A stretch of 64,000 nt of DNA from Zygnema circumcarinatum (GCA_037447605.1 CM074814.1:1390788-1454787); one strand, 5' to 3'. Counted from the first letter of the stretch, positions 38,227-52,332 are shown. Notes: a model not told the origin generated them from the sequence alone. Numbers and translations: made by a program.

Positions 38227-39216
38227 GTTCACTCATTTAAATGAAGGCAATGAAGGTGAGAACCTTCTCGCTGACCAAAAACTGATAACGTACTTTCGTT
38301 CATTAAATTGGTACTGGTTTTGCCCTATGCCTCAAAATCAGAAGGTCACATGCACATCCTGACGTCAGCCCTAGCTGTCCTTACTCAAGCCCCTGCAATT
38401 TACGACACAACACGAAAACAGTCTTCTCCTCGCTTCGAGCTGACCCTGCGCGGATCCCCCTCTTCAGTTCCTCTCTCTATCCCTCCACTCCCGTTTCGCT
38501 GTCTCCCACCTCTCTCACCTCTCTCGCCCTGCGCTTTGCCTCCACCTGACTCTCCCTCCGTCAATGTCTCCCTTCCAAGCGCTCCCTCTGTCACTCTACC
38601 TTATCTTCTACCACCTCCTCCCTCGCTCTACCTCTCTCCCCCTCTTTCTGCCCCGCTCCTCTCTGTCTCGCTCTCACTCTTCCTCAGTCGACTTCTCACT
38701 CTCTCTCTCTCTCTCTCTCCCTCTCTACCGCCCTCCTCTCCACTCTGCACCTCCTCCCAGCTCCCCTCAAAGCAGAGGTCTGAGAGTCATGGCCGGGCGC
38801 CTTTTCACCGCCGCGAACTTCATATTTTAATCGAGCAATTTCCAATCACAAGTCACCACGTGTACAAATACGCCCACATGGCGTAATGTTATTGGTAGAG
38901 GCCCAACTACCTCTCGCTACGGAGGCCGCCCGCGGCGAGGGCTGCGACGCGGCAGCGCGGGAAACACATTCGAAAAAGAAGGCCCAAAAACGAAAAAACT
39001 GTTTCGAATAAAAATTTAGAAAGTAGAAATAATTTGATCAGTGGGCAGGCCCGGATAGCTTCAACGGTCAGAAACATTACCCGTCAGCCAATCGGCGACG
39101 ATGGGGATACTCACAATGTAATTTATTTCGTTGGCGGTCAGCAAGACGAGAACACTTCCCTTTGGAAATTGGGAAATTTGGGCTCTCGAGTCCTAACGAT
39201 GCAAAAGCCACCAGTA
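38227..39216. other. Upstream region of Aurora
   Basis: A long pyrimidine-rich stretch (about 38430-38770) with CT-repeat patches is followed by GC-rich sequence with a CACGTG at about 38857. It probably contains the promoter and leader of the minus-strand Aurora gene. No coding similarity was recognised. Confidence 0.4.
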
Positions 39217-39835
39217 GGGCGTGTCAGACAACCAAATGTTACGGATATTGAGTTTTTAGTAGTACTAAAACCGATGTTACTAAGTACTGAAATTTACGGC
39301 GTTCCCGAACCTAAACCGAACCGAACCGAACCGAAGTCAGCTGTGCCAAGTCAACGGGTCAATGTTGTGAAGATTGACCGCGCGGTTTACTGAAACGGGC
39401 ACTTCTCCGCACGATTTTGTTCGCACTCAAAAGAGGCGCCGAGGACGTGCAAATGGCGAAAATCGCGTAAAATCTTTGAGCCATTTCTGCACACGTGGCG
39501 AGCCGTGGTTGGCCTATGTTAAAATTAAAAATTAACCGGATACGAGCGGAGGACGGCCCTCACTTTGAGTTTGTCGCGACGTGGCGGCGCTTCGCTCCCG
39601 CGCGGGCCGTGACGTGACGTGACGCCCGCTGTTTGGGCCGGTTTTTGCTTTTGTGCGGTCGCGGGTTCGAGGGCGGAGGGCCGCGCGAATGAAAGGGGGA
39701 GGGGCGGAGACGGCGAACAAAGTGGAGGGAGGACAAGACCGCGAAAAACGGAACTCGGGGATATTCGTTTTACTAACGTTGACTAGAAATATCGACTTTT
39801 TAGTATTACAAAAACATTTTAAGTCTGACACGCCC
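39217..39835. mobile_element. TA-flanked MITE, copy 2 (TIR GGGCGTGTCAGA)
   Basis: Terminal inverted repeats GGGCGTGTCAGA are flanked by TA on each side. Internal blocks (GGTTCGGTTCGG on the complementary strand, AAGTCAACGGGTCAATGTTG) match copy 1 at 22328 in inverted orientation. At 619 bp it is slightly longer than copy 1. It has no coding capacity. Confidence 0.85.
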
Positions 39836-40617
39836 TAATATAACAAGCTTATTCGGAATTGAAAGCTTCAGCCTTCAGCAGTGTACACCAGTGCAGTAAC
39901 AGCGACATGCTTCTGTAAAATCAAATTTCTTCTAATTCCAAGAGACATTCCCAAGTGGATCATTTAACTCCACCCGGCTTTCTCCAGATGAAAGGGAAGC
40001 TTCGACCACACATCACTAAATGAATCGTTCTCGAGAAAGGACCAACTTCCCAACATCAATTCAATCACCAGGCCAGGACAGTGTTGCCATGGCGCCGGAC
40101 TTTAGAGACCCCCAGACCGTGAACCCACCCTTCCCACTTCTTATTCCAGAACAGTGGGGCAACACGACAACAGAATCCGTTCGATCAGAAAGGGGCCCTC
40201 TGCGAGTTCCCAGAGCCAGTCCTGGCCGGGTGCTGAACCTTAAGCTGCTCCTGACAGCACTAATGTTCAAGCCCAGCCTCTTCCACTCTGCCAAGCTCTT
40301 TCACACTTGACAAGGCTCAACCAGCCTGAGCTTCTTCAAAGACAAACTCCACTTGTAGGCCTCTAAGCACAATGCTTCCGATTTCGGCAAACAGTGATCT
40401 ACTTTTTGCATGGTCACAATCCTGCAATAAGTCGTCCACATGATGATGACTCGCTGACAAGGGCTGGCCGAAGTGTGACCATCTAGTCTGTAGGAATCAA
40501 CTAGTGTAGGAGCCCCAGCATTTGTAGGGCACTCGGGACAGCATTAATAAAAGTGAGTAGCAATAACACGAGGAAAAAGAAACAAAAGAATAATGACTAA
40601 CCTAAATAAACGTCACC
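39836..40617. other. Spacer between MITE copy 2 and the ZIP gene
   Basis: It includes the 3' flank of the minus-strand transporter gene. A 96-codon frame at 40020-40310 on plus (and a shorter one on minus) has no recognised motif; I do not call a gene. Confidence 0.35.
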
Positions 40618-43600
40618 TTAAGTGACGGCTTCCGGAGCGGAGTTGCAGTAAGAGGTGTTTAAGCAGAGGACCTTCGTGCCAGAGAGGCTCACCAACACTA
40701 TCGCCACTCCCAGCCCCAGCCCCCACCATGTCCTCCTGCGATCTACTCCTGCAGCCCTCGTTAGGAGCTCCGTTCCTGCAGCAGGAATCAGGCAGCCGCA
40801 TGCGAGGACCATCCAGTAGTCGAGGCCCCTATAGTCGATTCCGGCACCCATGGCCCCCCATGCCCCAACTGGCCCCGCAAGGCCTGTGAGAGCTGCAGCC
40901 ATGAGGGCGGTAGAGCCGCTCTTGTTGGCCCCATACATGGCGCTCGCTACAGCTATGCCACGTGGGAGTCCATGGAGGGCGACTGGCAGCAGCATGTACA
41001 TCCCCAGACCCTCTGCATGGGGTGCTGCCACTCCCAACATGAGGCCTTCCGAAAGAGCATGGCCCACGACTGCTCCACATGCCAGCATAGCTGCGAGACT
41101 TATGGGAGTCATCCACTGTGACTTTTCCATGGGGAGGATCTCGCCTGCTGCACTCTTTTTACTGACAGCTTTCTTTCTCAATAATCGAGAGACTCCTAAA
41201 AAGAGAAATGCGCCTGTGTAGAGTAAACCCATTATATGGACGATGCCCATCTTCCCTCCCAGCAAGAGCTGCATGGGTCGCCATAAGGCGAGAGCAAGCA
41301 TCACTCCTCCCGATAGACCCGCCAGGACTGTGGAGTGGAGAGGGATGAGCCTTCTGATGAGAACGACAAGAAGGCCTCCAAGAAAAGGCCCCAGCACGAA
41401 GAGGAGGGAGTACAGTGTGGGGCCAAGATATTCCCATCTGCATGAGACATGCCTCAAAATGTAAGCTTCAGCGCCCACTATGTATGATAGCATGACTGCA
41501 CACGGGTTTCTGCAGGTTAGCATTGACCTCGTTTAGACTTAATTCTTCACCCATGTTTTATCTGGATACTGCACTGCCTACAATCAGCAATTGCTCCCAA
41601 GTTCTGGAAATTGCATCATTTCACCACTGAGTGCTAATTTCATTGAAAGAACCATATATCTCACCTCGGAGGTCCATCCATGCCCTGCAGGAGCGTCCCA
41701 ACACCTTCCATCACAGCCACAGATATTGTTGCAGCTGACGCAACATGAGATGGATTGGATTCCTGCAGTTCAGCAGCCAGGGAAATCAAATCATCAAATG
41801 CTGCACGGGATGCTTTGCAGCAGTGGATATTGAGAGGACACGATAACTAAGTGGTTACTGGTGACTATATCCTACACGCTAAGGTGACAAAAATGCTGTA
41901 TAGGAAGCGACTATGAACAAATGTAGGCCCAATAGCCCCAACAGGTAGCTTAGTGGTAAAAAGGCAGCTAAAGAGACTAAAAAAAAAAAACAGTGCCGGA
42001 TTGAAGCACAGACGGCGACATATAAATTTGAAAACGGGTGCAAGTTCAATGGTTGAAAACGACTCTGCAATCAGGAGTTCCATTCATCGCTCTATGGCCA
42101 GAGACACAGTTTTCAAAAAATAATATCCGACTTTCCACTGCTCTGTATGCTGTAATTCCTCTCTCCCTTTCTTTCTTTCTTTCTTTCTTCCTTTTTTCTC
42201 CTTTCTATACTTTTCTCCTTTTTCCCTTTCTCTCTTCCTTTCTCTCTCAATGTAGAACATAGCTAACAACGTACTGCAAGTGTTGAACTAGTGAGGAATG
42301 GGCTTTTCTACCCAAGTGATGATGCGATTTTCATACTACTAGTCACCAACCTAGAAGGTAATAGTAGACCAGCATGTCAGAATTGCAGGACTGTACCAAC
42401 GCCTCGGCCTACCGTATTAGGCTTTCAATTCAAGGACCTCCCCTGCTAGACCCTACAAATTTTCAAGGGCACGGAAGGTGCTATGCTTTTAGTATGCATT
42501 CAATTCAACTTAGCGACTACAAGTATTCACTGCGTTAAATTTTCCAAAAGCGTGAAGCCACAAATGCCACACCTCGATCAATTCAATTATAGTAAACGTA
42601 GCTTATGGATCGATAACTCTTTGAACCCCCGCCAAAACTCCGCTTCAGTTATATGCTCATCCAGGTCACCGTTGCGGCAATACTTATTCTTGCTATTTAG
42701 AGAGTTCCGTCCCAGGCCATAACGAGCAGGCCATTCTAGGCAATGAAGTTTCTTGACGCACAGTAAAACCTGTCCGAACTGCTCACCTTCAAGCTATCTG
42801 GCATCACTTCGCCAAAAACCATCCAGATCATGCAACCTGCTGCAAACCCCATGCAGATTGGCAGGAACTGGTTGAACGTTTCGGCACACAAGAAGGCCGG
42901 CACCGCGACAAGAGGCTGCCATCCTCCGCAAAACACAACAAATGTAAGGTAAAAGCACTTCCATCGCCACTTGATAGAGGAATGGAAAGAAGGAGCTCAG
43001 GATCGAATGCACCATCATCCCTTGACACATGTTCTTAGAATTGACTGTAACCTGCGTAATTGAGGTGACATCTCTAATCACGAGGCATACAGAAGCAAGT
43101 ATCCATGTTCACAGGAGTACGCATCGATATGCAAACCATACTCAAGGAACTGACCTGAGGAAGGCTGGTGAAGATGCTCCACAGCATGGCCTGCCTTGCG
43201 GGTACACCCCGAGATGCCATAACCATACTCACAGCGAGTCCCTCGGGAATGTTATGCACTGCGATGGCAATTGTGACAAGCAGACCTTGCGCATAGCCTG
43301 TTGGTCCAGCAAATGACACTCCGACACCGGAACCCTCGCCAAATGAATGGAGGGTCATGATGGCAATAATGAGGCACATCTTTTTTGCATCTGCTCCCTT
43401 GAGCTCCATCATTTTAACGTCCCCGAAACTTTCCAAAACCTGCACACACAACTCAAGCCTGCTCAAACACAAACCGCATAGCTGAAACAGTTTCACCAGC
43501 AAGTTCAAAGCGTCCACACAGTGAACCTCGCTTTGAAAAAGTCAAGTCAAGCAGACGAGACATACTTAGAAGCTTACTTTCATGAGGATTGACACGCCTT

Positions 43601-44160
43601 CCGCTATCTAAACTCAGTCAGCTTTATCAGAAGTGAGCTTCCCTTACCTTCTGACTAACAAGAATAAACAGTCCGCCCAAAAGAATTCCCAAAACCACAC
43701 ATTCTCCTCCGCCGTGCGCCTGCCCTTCTACGACAAGGTCAAAGCTGGCTGCCAGCATAACCCCGCATGCGATGCCATTGCAAATCCCCTGCCAGGCGGC
43801 TGCAAGCTTGAAAAAAAAGAAAGGTAAGGCACCAAGGCCTGTTGCAGCAGCCATAAGGAATGTCAATACGGCGACGGTTGACACTGGAACATGCGGCCGT
43901 TCCACAACTCCTTTAGTCAGAGCTCCTAGCCCTAAAGTCTTCAGACTGGCTACGACGGCTGGAGACTTTCCGTCATTTGGCTTTGCGATCGCGAGGGTCT
44001 CTGAGGCCCCTCTGTTTGCAGTGCTCAAACTATTTTGCTCCTCTTGGTCGCTTTCTCCAAGGCAGACGACTAACAAAGTGGCACAAACAGCCAGAGCAAG
44101 GTACCGTCTCCATAAATCGCACTCCCTCTCGCTCCGAACCAGGAGCGTGGGAGACGGCAT
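40618..44160 (-). CDS. ZIP-family metal transporter (At3g08650-like, ZupT/GufA branch)
   Basis: Five minus-strand exons (44160-43648, 43439-43155, 42915-42787, 41762-41665, 41437-40618) encode 614 aa, near the 619 aa of the Arabidopsis protein. The N-terminus has a cleavable or anchor-like hydrophobic segment (LALAVCATLLVVCLG). The metal-binding helices contain HSFGEGSGVGVSFAG (His202) and HNIPEGLAVSM (His233), and a second repeat-like half contains HALSEGLMLGVAAPHAEGLG and HGLPRGIAVAS. The conserved C-terminus is YCNSAPEAV. Other identifying blocks are PAFLCAETF, GFAAGCMIWMVFGEVMPD and SHVASAATISVAVMEG. ZIP proteins carry Zn2+ or related divalent metals toward the cytosol; the substrate and membrane of this branch are not known to me. 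It is divergent from SDA1. Confidence 0.92.
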
Positions 44161-45369
44161 GGCGCAACTCCAGCCCTGGTACTGCTTCAGGAGATAAACA
44201 GGGGGGCTTACGGGTACCCTGATGCAGAGTAAACTATTCAATGAACACACAACGGATGCAATAAACAGGAAACATGCATAGGTTAAAGCGGGGAAAGCGG
44301 CATGGGAAGTCGACTACAGTCGAACAGTCGGGAGTCCAAGCGAAGGAGAGAGAGAGAGATAGAGAAAGAGAGACAGAAAGAGAGAGGAAGAGGGAGAGAG
44401 ACAGAGAGTTAAGGAGGTTGTGACAGGAGCAAGTGGCAACCAGCGCCAAAAGGGAAAAGGAGCGACTCCATTGCTGCTCTGTCCTGATTTGCGCCAATCA
44501 CAGCAGGTCACGTGTCATAACATGCATACGTGGCACTTCCTCATTGGCTGTCTTGTCAGATGTAGTACCCTGCAACACGCCAGCCGCCCCCCCCCCGCGC
44601 TAGATGAGCCCCGGCGGCCGAATGCCACGACGCGGCATTTGGTGGGGGTCGGTTCGGAGATTCCCCGAAAGGAAGGAATCATTTGGGCCGCCGCCGGGGG
44701 GATCCGGCAAAGGAAGGCCGCCTGAACCGGCCCCGGCGGGGCGGCGCTGACTTGGCCGCCCGACCCGATCTGGGGGCGGGGAGCCGTCCGATCAGGGTTG
44801 GGGGACAGGGCGGCCAGCGTGGCCGTCACTTGACGCGACCGAAATTGACTCCGTACGCTTCAGGCTGCCAACTCAGCGACGACATTCGGTTTGTCGCCAG
44901 TGGCGGTTGACGTGGCACTTTCCCATTGGTGGGTGGGTCACAAGTACAGCAGCAGAGTCGAAGATATTCCAGCTCAGATGAGCGCAATCTTCGGAAATCG
45001 TCTGTTGCAAGGAACGGGTACTTTACAAATTATTCAGTTCAAGAGTTTCAATTTATGATCTCCTTTTTAAGAGTACGGAATCTAAATATTGCAAGTTTCC
45101 GACATGGATTAAGCACTTACGGAACGTTTCTAGATCCATGAATCAGGGTTCCCGTAAAGTAAAAATAGATGTTCAACGGAACGGAGTGTTCCATGCTGGT
45201 CAGCGTTGTCTAGGATCCGAGTTCGAGTTTAGGGTTAGGGCTAAGGGCCGGACTGGGACTGGGTCCTGGGAGGTGTACCCTAGTCCCTTGGCCCTCGCAG
45301 GCAGTTCTATCAGGGTGAGAGAGGAGAGGGCAGTGCGAGGGAGGGGGTGCAGGTTCTGCCTTCTGAGCG
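44161..45369. promoter_or_regulatory. Divergent promoter between the ZIP gene and SDA1
   Basis: It contains a GA-rich microsatellite (about 44339-44409), a TCACGTGTC G-box-like site near 44508, another TACGTGGCAC near 44528, a GC-rich block with a run of C at 44586, and a telomere-box motif near SDA1 (separate entry). No gene is recognised in between. Confidence 0.5.
45228..45240 (+). promoter_or_regulatory. Telo-box in the SDA1 leader
   Basis: TTTAGGGTTAGGG lies about 130 bases before the SDA1 start codon. Telo-boxes (AAACCCTAA in either orientation) are typical of plant promoters for ribosome and ribosome-biogenesis genes, matching the function of SDA1. Confidence 0.55.
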
Positions 45370-48300
45370 ATGGCGCCTGTGGAGGTGGCCAGTCTTCCTG
45401 TGCTGCAAGCTCAAATCAAGCGCGACCCGGGGGGATATGAGCAGGAGTTCCTCATGCAGTACCGCCACTATCGAGCTGCGCTGGCCATGTTCTCGCTGAA
45501 GCCGAGCGCGGAGAGCAAGGAGTTTTGCGACCTCGTCATGTTCATGTCGCAGGTGGCGAGCTGCTATCCGAAAGATGCCTCTTCGTTTTCATCTGATATC
45601 ATGACTCTGTTGGACACACACGGGCCTTCTCTCCACCCATCAGTGAGGCGGCACCTGGTGCAAGCTCTCATTCTATTGCGCAGTCGGAAGGTGAGAGCTG
45701 CTCTTTCGGAAATTCTCGTGTTGCACTTTATGGAAGGCGCCTCCCGGAGGTACCTTTTGTGGAACTTTAGGGTTTCTCTGAAGGCTGCGAAGAGGCTGAT
45801 TTCACGCAGGTCGTTGATCCTACGGACCTCCTTCCGCTCTTCTTCAGACTCTTTCGGTGCACAGATAAGGCGCTGCGACAATTGCTCTTTTCACATATCG
45901 TGCATGACATTAGACGGGGGAATGCAAAACATAAGGATGATCGTCTGAATCGTTACCTTCAGAATTTTCTCTATGGCATGGTCCAGGTGGGTCTCTTTGA
46001 CCAATGCCTTCTCTCCTGTAATGACTATCGAAGCAACATAACAGGACATAGCAACATGGGGTTGCCTTTTGGAATTTTAAGGTCGGTGACCATGGGCCAT
46101 TAAAGCGCATTATAGGACAAGACGTAAAATTTCAGAACACATGCTTATACTGTAATAAACGAGATATTAGAAGCTGCTTTCCGTGAAAGAAATTTGCTCT
46201 TGAATGATGGAACCCTGCATTCTTGTGAATCACTCCAAGGTCGGAAGTTTTTTTAATGTGAAATTTGAACTCGTTCATTTACAGTTTACTTATCGTAAAG
46301 AATAGTTACAAGCTTACAAGTTTACTTTGGGAGCATTCATTTTGTCTAGTTGACGATTACTTATAAATAGAGAGTGATGCCAGTTGGATGGTAAGAAGGA
46401 GCTGAGGGTAGATGGAAACTACACTTCACATGTTAAATCTCCATTTATCTTGTTTAAGATACTCTGAATGAGGTGCTTCACGTCAATGAAGAAAAAGCAG
46501 AGTCAGGAGAAACTGGCGTCTACAGCAGTTGATTCGTGATAACGAAGAGGATGTTCACTCGAGGCATTGGATTATTGCTAGAGTGAACGGCGAAAGAGAA
46601 GGGTTGCATGGTTTCTTACCCTAAGTATGTGAGTGAGGAGGTGCTGATACTGGTGGGTCCCGACCATTCTTTGGGACAGGATGAAAATGAGACAGCAGCA
46701 AAGAAATCCTTGGCTGTTCTGATAGAGCTTCATCGACGCCAAGTTTGGACTGATGCGAAAACAGTTAACGTCATTTCCTCTGCGTGCTTCCACAAATCCA
46801 CTGGGTAAGTTGGTTTCAAATCAGAACGCACAGAGAGATAACTGAAGATAACATAATTCTCTGTGCCTCTTGGATGTGAGGCAATTGAGAACCCGGCCTA
46901 CTGCTATCGCCGTTAAGTTTCCTAGCGAAAATTGTCTTTTTATTTGCCATGTTCTCAGTCTTCTTGCAGATGTTGTTGTGCACGTTGTCAACAGTTGATG
47001 AGATGGTGGGACTTGCAGGATCATGGTTGCGGCTCTCAAATTTTTCCTGGGCTCGGATCAGAATGGTGATGGATCTGACACGGAGGAAGAGGACGATGAT
47101 GAGAATAAAAAGAGCACCCAAGTTACGCTTGATCGAGAGGCTGTCTACAAGGTGATGATAGGTCTGTGGAATACTCGAGGACTATATCCAGAGTCTGTGG
47201 ACGGATGAATATTTTCACAATTGCTAAATATTAAGTTTTTCTTGTTAGCTGAAATCCAAGTTCCCACCCTTGTTGTCGTCACCTACTTCTTATCACTTTA
47301 CGGCACATGTTTCATCACGGATTCTGCCAGCATAGGTTTGTCGTTGCCATAAACAAAAACCACACTGTAAGGGTGGGACATAAGTATAGAAGTGATCATG
47401 TTCACCTTCTGCACTGCCCTTTAGCGCTTTATTTGAAGGGCTAAAGGAGCTGTATCTACAACACGTTTTGACACCCTTCGTGTACTCTTACTGACAAGCA
47501 TTCGTGCTGATATTTGTTTCACATATGGAGTCAAACAATCAGTCACCAGAGCATATGCTTTGTCTGGATATGCTGACTCTGAGAAGGGACCAAATGGGCT
47601 GTGGGATGGGTTGTGTACAGGCGTATAACAAGGGCACTAATTCAAGCAAGAAGAAAAAACAGGCGAAATTGCAGCGTGTTTTGCACGGTTTGAAGAAGCA
47701 GCAACGAGCAGCTTCCGGAGGTGCGACTGGGCAGGCCAGTTTTGCAGCGCTGCATCTACTGCATGACCCGCAGGTGCATTCCTGGAGTGTCCTGCATAGC
47801 CAAGGGGCTAAGTTCCCTTAATTCTTTCCCTTTTTTTTCATCTTTTTATGGAGTGATTCCATGTAACAGGGCGTGCCATCTTGATGGGTTTGATGAATAA
47901 CAGTCAAGTGCTTGGATTCCTTTCACGTAGCCTGCTTTATGCTTCAGTGGAAAGAAGTGGATGTCAGTCTTAGCAATTGTCTCGGTTTGCCGTGTGCAGG
48001 GTTTCGCAGAGAAGTTGTTTGCAACTCTCAGGTCTTCTAATGAGCGGTTTGAGGTATTCACTCCATCCATACTCAGTTCAGCCTTTGTCTACTCCCTGTC
48101 CTCTAGTCCTCTCTTCCCTTTTACATCTCCGTCTAACCCGTTCTCTCTCACACAATCATCACACCGCTGCTGCTGACATCTTCCTGTATCCATTTTTGCC
48201 GCACTCCTAATCCATTTGTGGGGCAAAGTGCAGGTGAAGCTTCTGATGATGAACGTCATATCGCGGGTGATTGGGACCCATCGCCTACTTGTTCTCAATT

Positions 48301-51300
48301 TTTACCCCTTCCTCCAGAAGTATGTACAGGTGGGCCTTATCTTAGCATTTACCCGCAGTGATTCCAGCATGTATACAAACTGAAAAGCTACATGAAAGGG
48401 CTTTACTAGGTGTAGGTGCTACATTTATGAGTGCCACCGTCCCTTCGTTTTTTCTCCCTCCCTCCTTTTCCTTTTTGTGCATATCGTTCCCCTGCCTACC
48501 TCTCCGTCCTTCTCCTACACTCCAACGCACCTTAATCGGCTCTGCCTCTCTCACACGCTTTCCCTCCGCCCCCCCTTCCTCCCTCCCTCCCTCTCCCACA
48601 TATGTAATGTTTATATTGATTGGCTTTAACTTGACTTGTCTGTGCCATTTATGGTGCTTTGCAGCCTCATCAGCGGGATGTGACCCAACTTCTTGCGACT
48701 GCAGTGCAGGCATGCCACGATCATGTAAGCTGCAAAAATGACCCGGTTAGGGTGACTCTTTGTTGGATGCATGGACTATAGGTTGTTGGAAGAGATTTAC
48801 GCCGGGGGAAAAGGGGGTAGTTTTTGGGGAGATTAGGGTGATTAGAGTATCTTGCGGTTAACATGTTGTATAAGAAGAGTGGGGTGTTTTCAGGTGCCGC
48901 CAGATGCAGTTGAATCGCTGCTTCGTCAATTAGTTAATCAGTTCGTACACGATCGAGCAAGACCCGAGGTGAGAATTTGGTTTCAGTATCTTTGTCAGCA
49001 GCCACTTCTGTTTCCCACTTTGCAGCTCAGCAGCTTTCACACCATTGATACGTTACTGACTAACAGAAATTGTGATGGCTGCATATGTTGAAATCAGGTC
49101 ATAGCTGTTGGACTTAATACAGTGCGGGAGATGTGTGCACGCATGCCACTAGTACGTCTCTATAAACCTCATCTTCCCCTTCCTCCCTTTACCTTGATGC
49201 CAATTTCCCGCTCACTCTCCCAATTGCTTTCTCATCCCTTTCCCTTTTTTTCCGCCTCTTCTCGCTTCTCTCCTTAGCCTTGGCGTATCCCCCTCCCTTT
49301 CGTCCTTTTTCCACTCTCGTTCTTGTTCCTTCCCCTCTTGCGATTGGTCTCTGTCCTTTTCCCCTCTCCCACTTGCTGACCTCAGCTCCTTCATCGGTTG
49401 GGTTGCAGCTTATGACGGAAGAACTTCTGCACGATCTCGCTCTGTACAAGAAAAGCAAGGAGAAGGCTATTGTTTCCGCAGCTCGGTCTATTATAGGCCT
49501 TTTCCGGGAGGTGAGATGCTTGAATTGGCCGAAGCAGCTTAAATCTGGGATATCCACTGTCGCATTTGCAGCAATTATGTTGAGAATTCTCTCTTCTGAT
49601 GTGTTGGTGGCACCCCCTGCTCGCGAGTTGTGAAACACTTTTCAGTACTCGGATGTTCCTTGTTGAATACACACCACTTTTTCTGACCAAGTGAGTGAGT
49701 TGGTTGGTGGAATAACAGCTTGCACCATCTCTGCTCGAGAAAAAGGATCGAGGTCGCGGGGCAGACATTACAGCGACTCTGAAGGCATATGGGGAGGCAA
49801 AAGATGTGATGGAAAGTGTTCCGGGGATAGAGTTACTGCATGAAGCTTCAGAAGAGGAGGAGGAGGAGGAGGGTGATGAGGACCAAGAAGAAGATGGAAA
49901 TGATTCAGATGAGGAACCGAAATCTGCTGAAGTCGAGAAGAATGGAATACTAGCAATGTCGGAAGATGGTTCTGAGGGGGGAGAGGATGATGAGGGCGAA
50001 GAGGATGGAGAGGAGGAAGAGGAGGAAGATGACGCAGATGAGAACGATGATGACGAGGACTTGGAGATGCAGGAGGAAGTAGAAGATGCTTCGGAGGATG
50101 AAGGCATGAGTGGGAGTCAATTAGACTCAGAGGATGAAATCGACGGGCAAGCTGATAGTGGGAGTAGGCTATTAGCGGCAGAAACCGCTGCAGAAAGGGC
50201 TGGTAAAGATGAGACTGACACTGCAGAGGAGGGAAACCAAGAGAGTGCCGAAATATCAGACCAGATTCAAATTAATGGGGAGGACAAGGGGAGTGGAGAC
50301 AAGCAAGGGGTGGAAGGGACTGCTGTTGAAGGGACAAGCCTACGAGCTTTGAAGAAACTTGCAGGTGATAAGCTGAAACCAAAACAGGTTGAATCGGCAA
50401 CTACCACTGCAGGAGAGGAGGATGGTTTCCTTTCCAACGAAGACTTCCAGCATATTCGCCGCGTGCAGGTCTGTTTAATACCCTGAAAGAGGCTTTGGTC
50501 ACGCCTGTGCTGAAGGGGCAATCAGAAGTTTACCCTGAGGTTGAGTAAACCAGAAGAATTCGGGAGGCTGAATCCTTTTGCTGAAATTGCTGAAGTTACT
50601 CGTTCAAAGTATGCTGATTTTGCTTTTTGATTTTTGATTTTGTTTTTTTTTTTTTCTGCTCGCCCTGACTCAAATTAGCCAGCAATTCCGAGTTAAGATG
50701 TAAAATATCATTGCATTCGAGGAGTCAAAGATTAATATAAAGAGTATCCTTTGTTTGTTTGTTGCTTTTGGAAACGCGCAGGCAAAGCGGGCAGTAGAAA
50801 CAGCCATGGCTCGGCATGGTCTGAAACGGGGGAAAAATGGAGATGTACAACCTTCTGTAACAGCAAATCTAGCTAATTTGAGTGAAAAGAGAGTGGACCC
50901 TGCCGCTCTTGAGGTGAGTTCTACTGCTGTTTTCCTAATGCGCTGTGTTGTCTGAGGAGGATGGGAATGAATATGGTGTCGTAATGTCCGGAGCCTCTGT
51001 CATTCCAAAGGAAGCTTGTAAGGGAAAGCATTAAAGTAACCCAGTTTCCTGCGCTCTGCGTTTGCAGGCTTCTATCAAGAGAAAACGGGAGAAGGAGGAG
51101 CGCATGTCTAGTGTTATGGCGGGGCGTGAAGGCCGGGAATTTTGTGCGAAGGCGGCCTTAAAGCAGAAAAAGGTGCATATCTGAACTGAGGAAAAGAGTC
51201 AAGCAATTGCATGGAGCAACGGAAACTGTGCTGCAGTTTGTCTTTTCGGAATCTTGGGGCAAGGTGGGGGGGGGGTATTTTAGAACCAATCACTAAAAAG

Positions 51301-51588
51301 ACTGGGAAAGGCTTGGATCAATCTATCAAGAGGCGTGTTGGTCAGAATCAAGGAGGAGGAAGGAAGGGTGATGAAGTATCATTATCTTTTGTTTCTGTCA
51401 CTGATATTAACAATGTCCATACTTGTGGGATGGGGCAGAGTGGGGGCTTGACGAACCGGGAGAAGCAAAGGAGGAAGAAGGTGCCCTTGGGTGTGCACAG
51501 GCAGCAGATGAAGGTGCGAGCCTCAAGTAAGAGAGGGGGCAAGGGCGGAAGTAAAGGGTTCAAAGGCAAGAAGGCTTGGAAGAGCTAG
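45370..51588 (+). CDS. SDA1: SDA1 homolog, 60S ribosome biogenesis
   Basis: Fifteen exons (45370-45690, 45810-45986, 46680-46804, 47019-47151, 47621-47773, 48000-48053, 48234-48329, 48665-48724, 48894-48968, 49098-49151, 49409-49510, 49719-50468, 50782-50913, 51068-51172, 51439-51588) encode 828 aa. Conserved blocks in order are [147 protein letters not shown] and [20 protein letters not shown]. Exon 12 encodes a very acidic stretch, and the C-terminus is basic, with [16 protein letters not shown] and a Lys/Gly tail. SDA1 acts in nucleolar/nuclear maturation and export of pre-60S particles and in G1 progression in yeast. All fifteen junctions keep frame. Confidence 0.93.
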
Positions 51589-51726
51589 GCGGCAGGGTGA
51601 GCCAGCTTCCGCCAGTGGCATGTGATCGAGGTTGAATTCTTAACCTCGGGCTGTCGTCTCAGTCAAATCGATTCTTTTAGTCCTCAACTACATTTGTGTT
51701 CGTGTTTGAGCAATGCGTGGTTGGTT

Positions 51727-52332
51727 GTGTCCATCTCAAGAGACCCAGGCAAACACCTGATGCCGTAGACCAACCATATCTGGAACATCTCTAAAAGGCA
51801 GTTTGATACATAGTGAACAAGTGACTAGCAACTTACCTCTGGCACGGTGAATAATGCAAGTTGGCCATAGAAAGATAAAAAAAGAAGAAGAAGAAGAAAA
51901 AAAAGGAAAAAGATCACCAAAAAAGTCTTCCTGCAAGCAAAATGCCCTAGAAGTAGTCACAGTACAAAACGTTTGTAAACTTCTACAGCATAGCCTAGCT
52001 TTCAAATCTTGCCGAAGAAGATGCCTTGAGGAGAGTGGACCTCCACCCCGCATTATTCCATTTCAGCTTCATTTCCACTTGGAGAACATTGAAGTAAACA
52101 AATCAACCGACCAACCAACAAAAGTCTTCTACTTGTCAAAGGTTAATTGCGTGCGTGACGAAGTCACAGGCACGACCGTAGGGAGCGCAGTGAAACTAGC
52201 GAGCGAAGCGAGCAAACACACACACAAAAAAAAAGCAAACACACAGCAACTGACGGAGGATGCACCAAGCTGTCAGCGCACACTTCATGGGTTGAACGAG
52301 AAATCGCACCTCTCGGGTTGCATGCCTTGGGC
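51727..52332 (-). pseudogene. Inverted duplicate fragment of the PAP gene
   Basis: Read on minus, this stretch repeats 54496-55053: the end of PAP exon 4, intron 4, the two edges of exon 5, and the start of intron 5. Exon 5 is gutted: after EDFFGDL-coding bases, more than 100 nt are replaced by an A/T-rich GAAGAA/AAAA tract (about 51861-51916 on plus), after which YGQLALFTVPE-coding sequence resumes with its donor site. About 100 bases around 52125-52225 are also foreign to the source. It cannot encode a working enzyme. Confidence 0.85.
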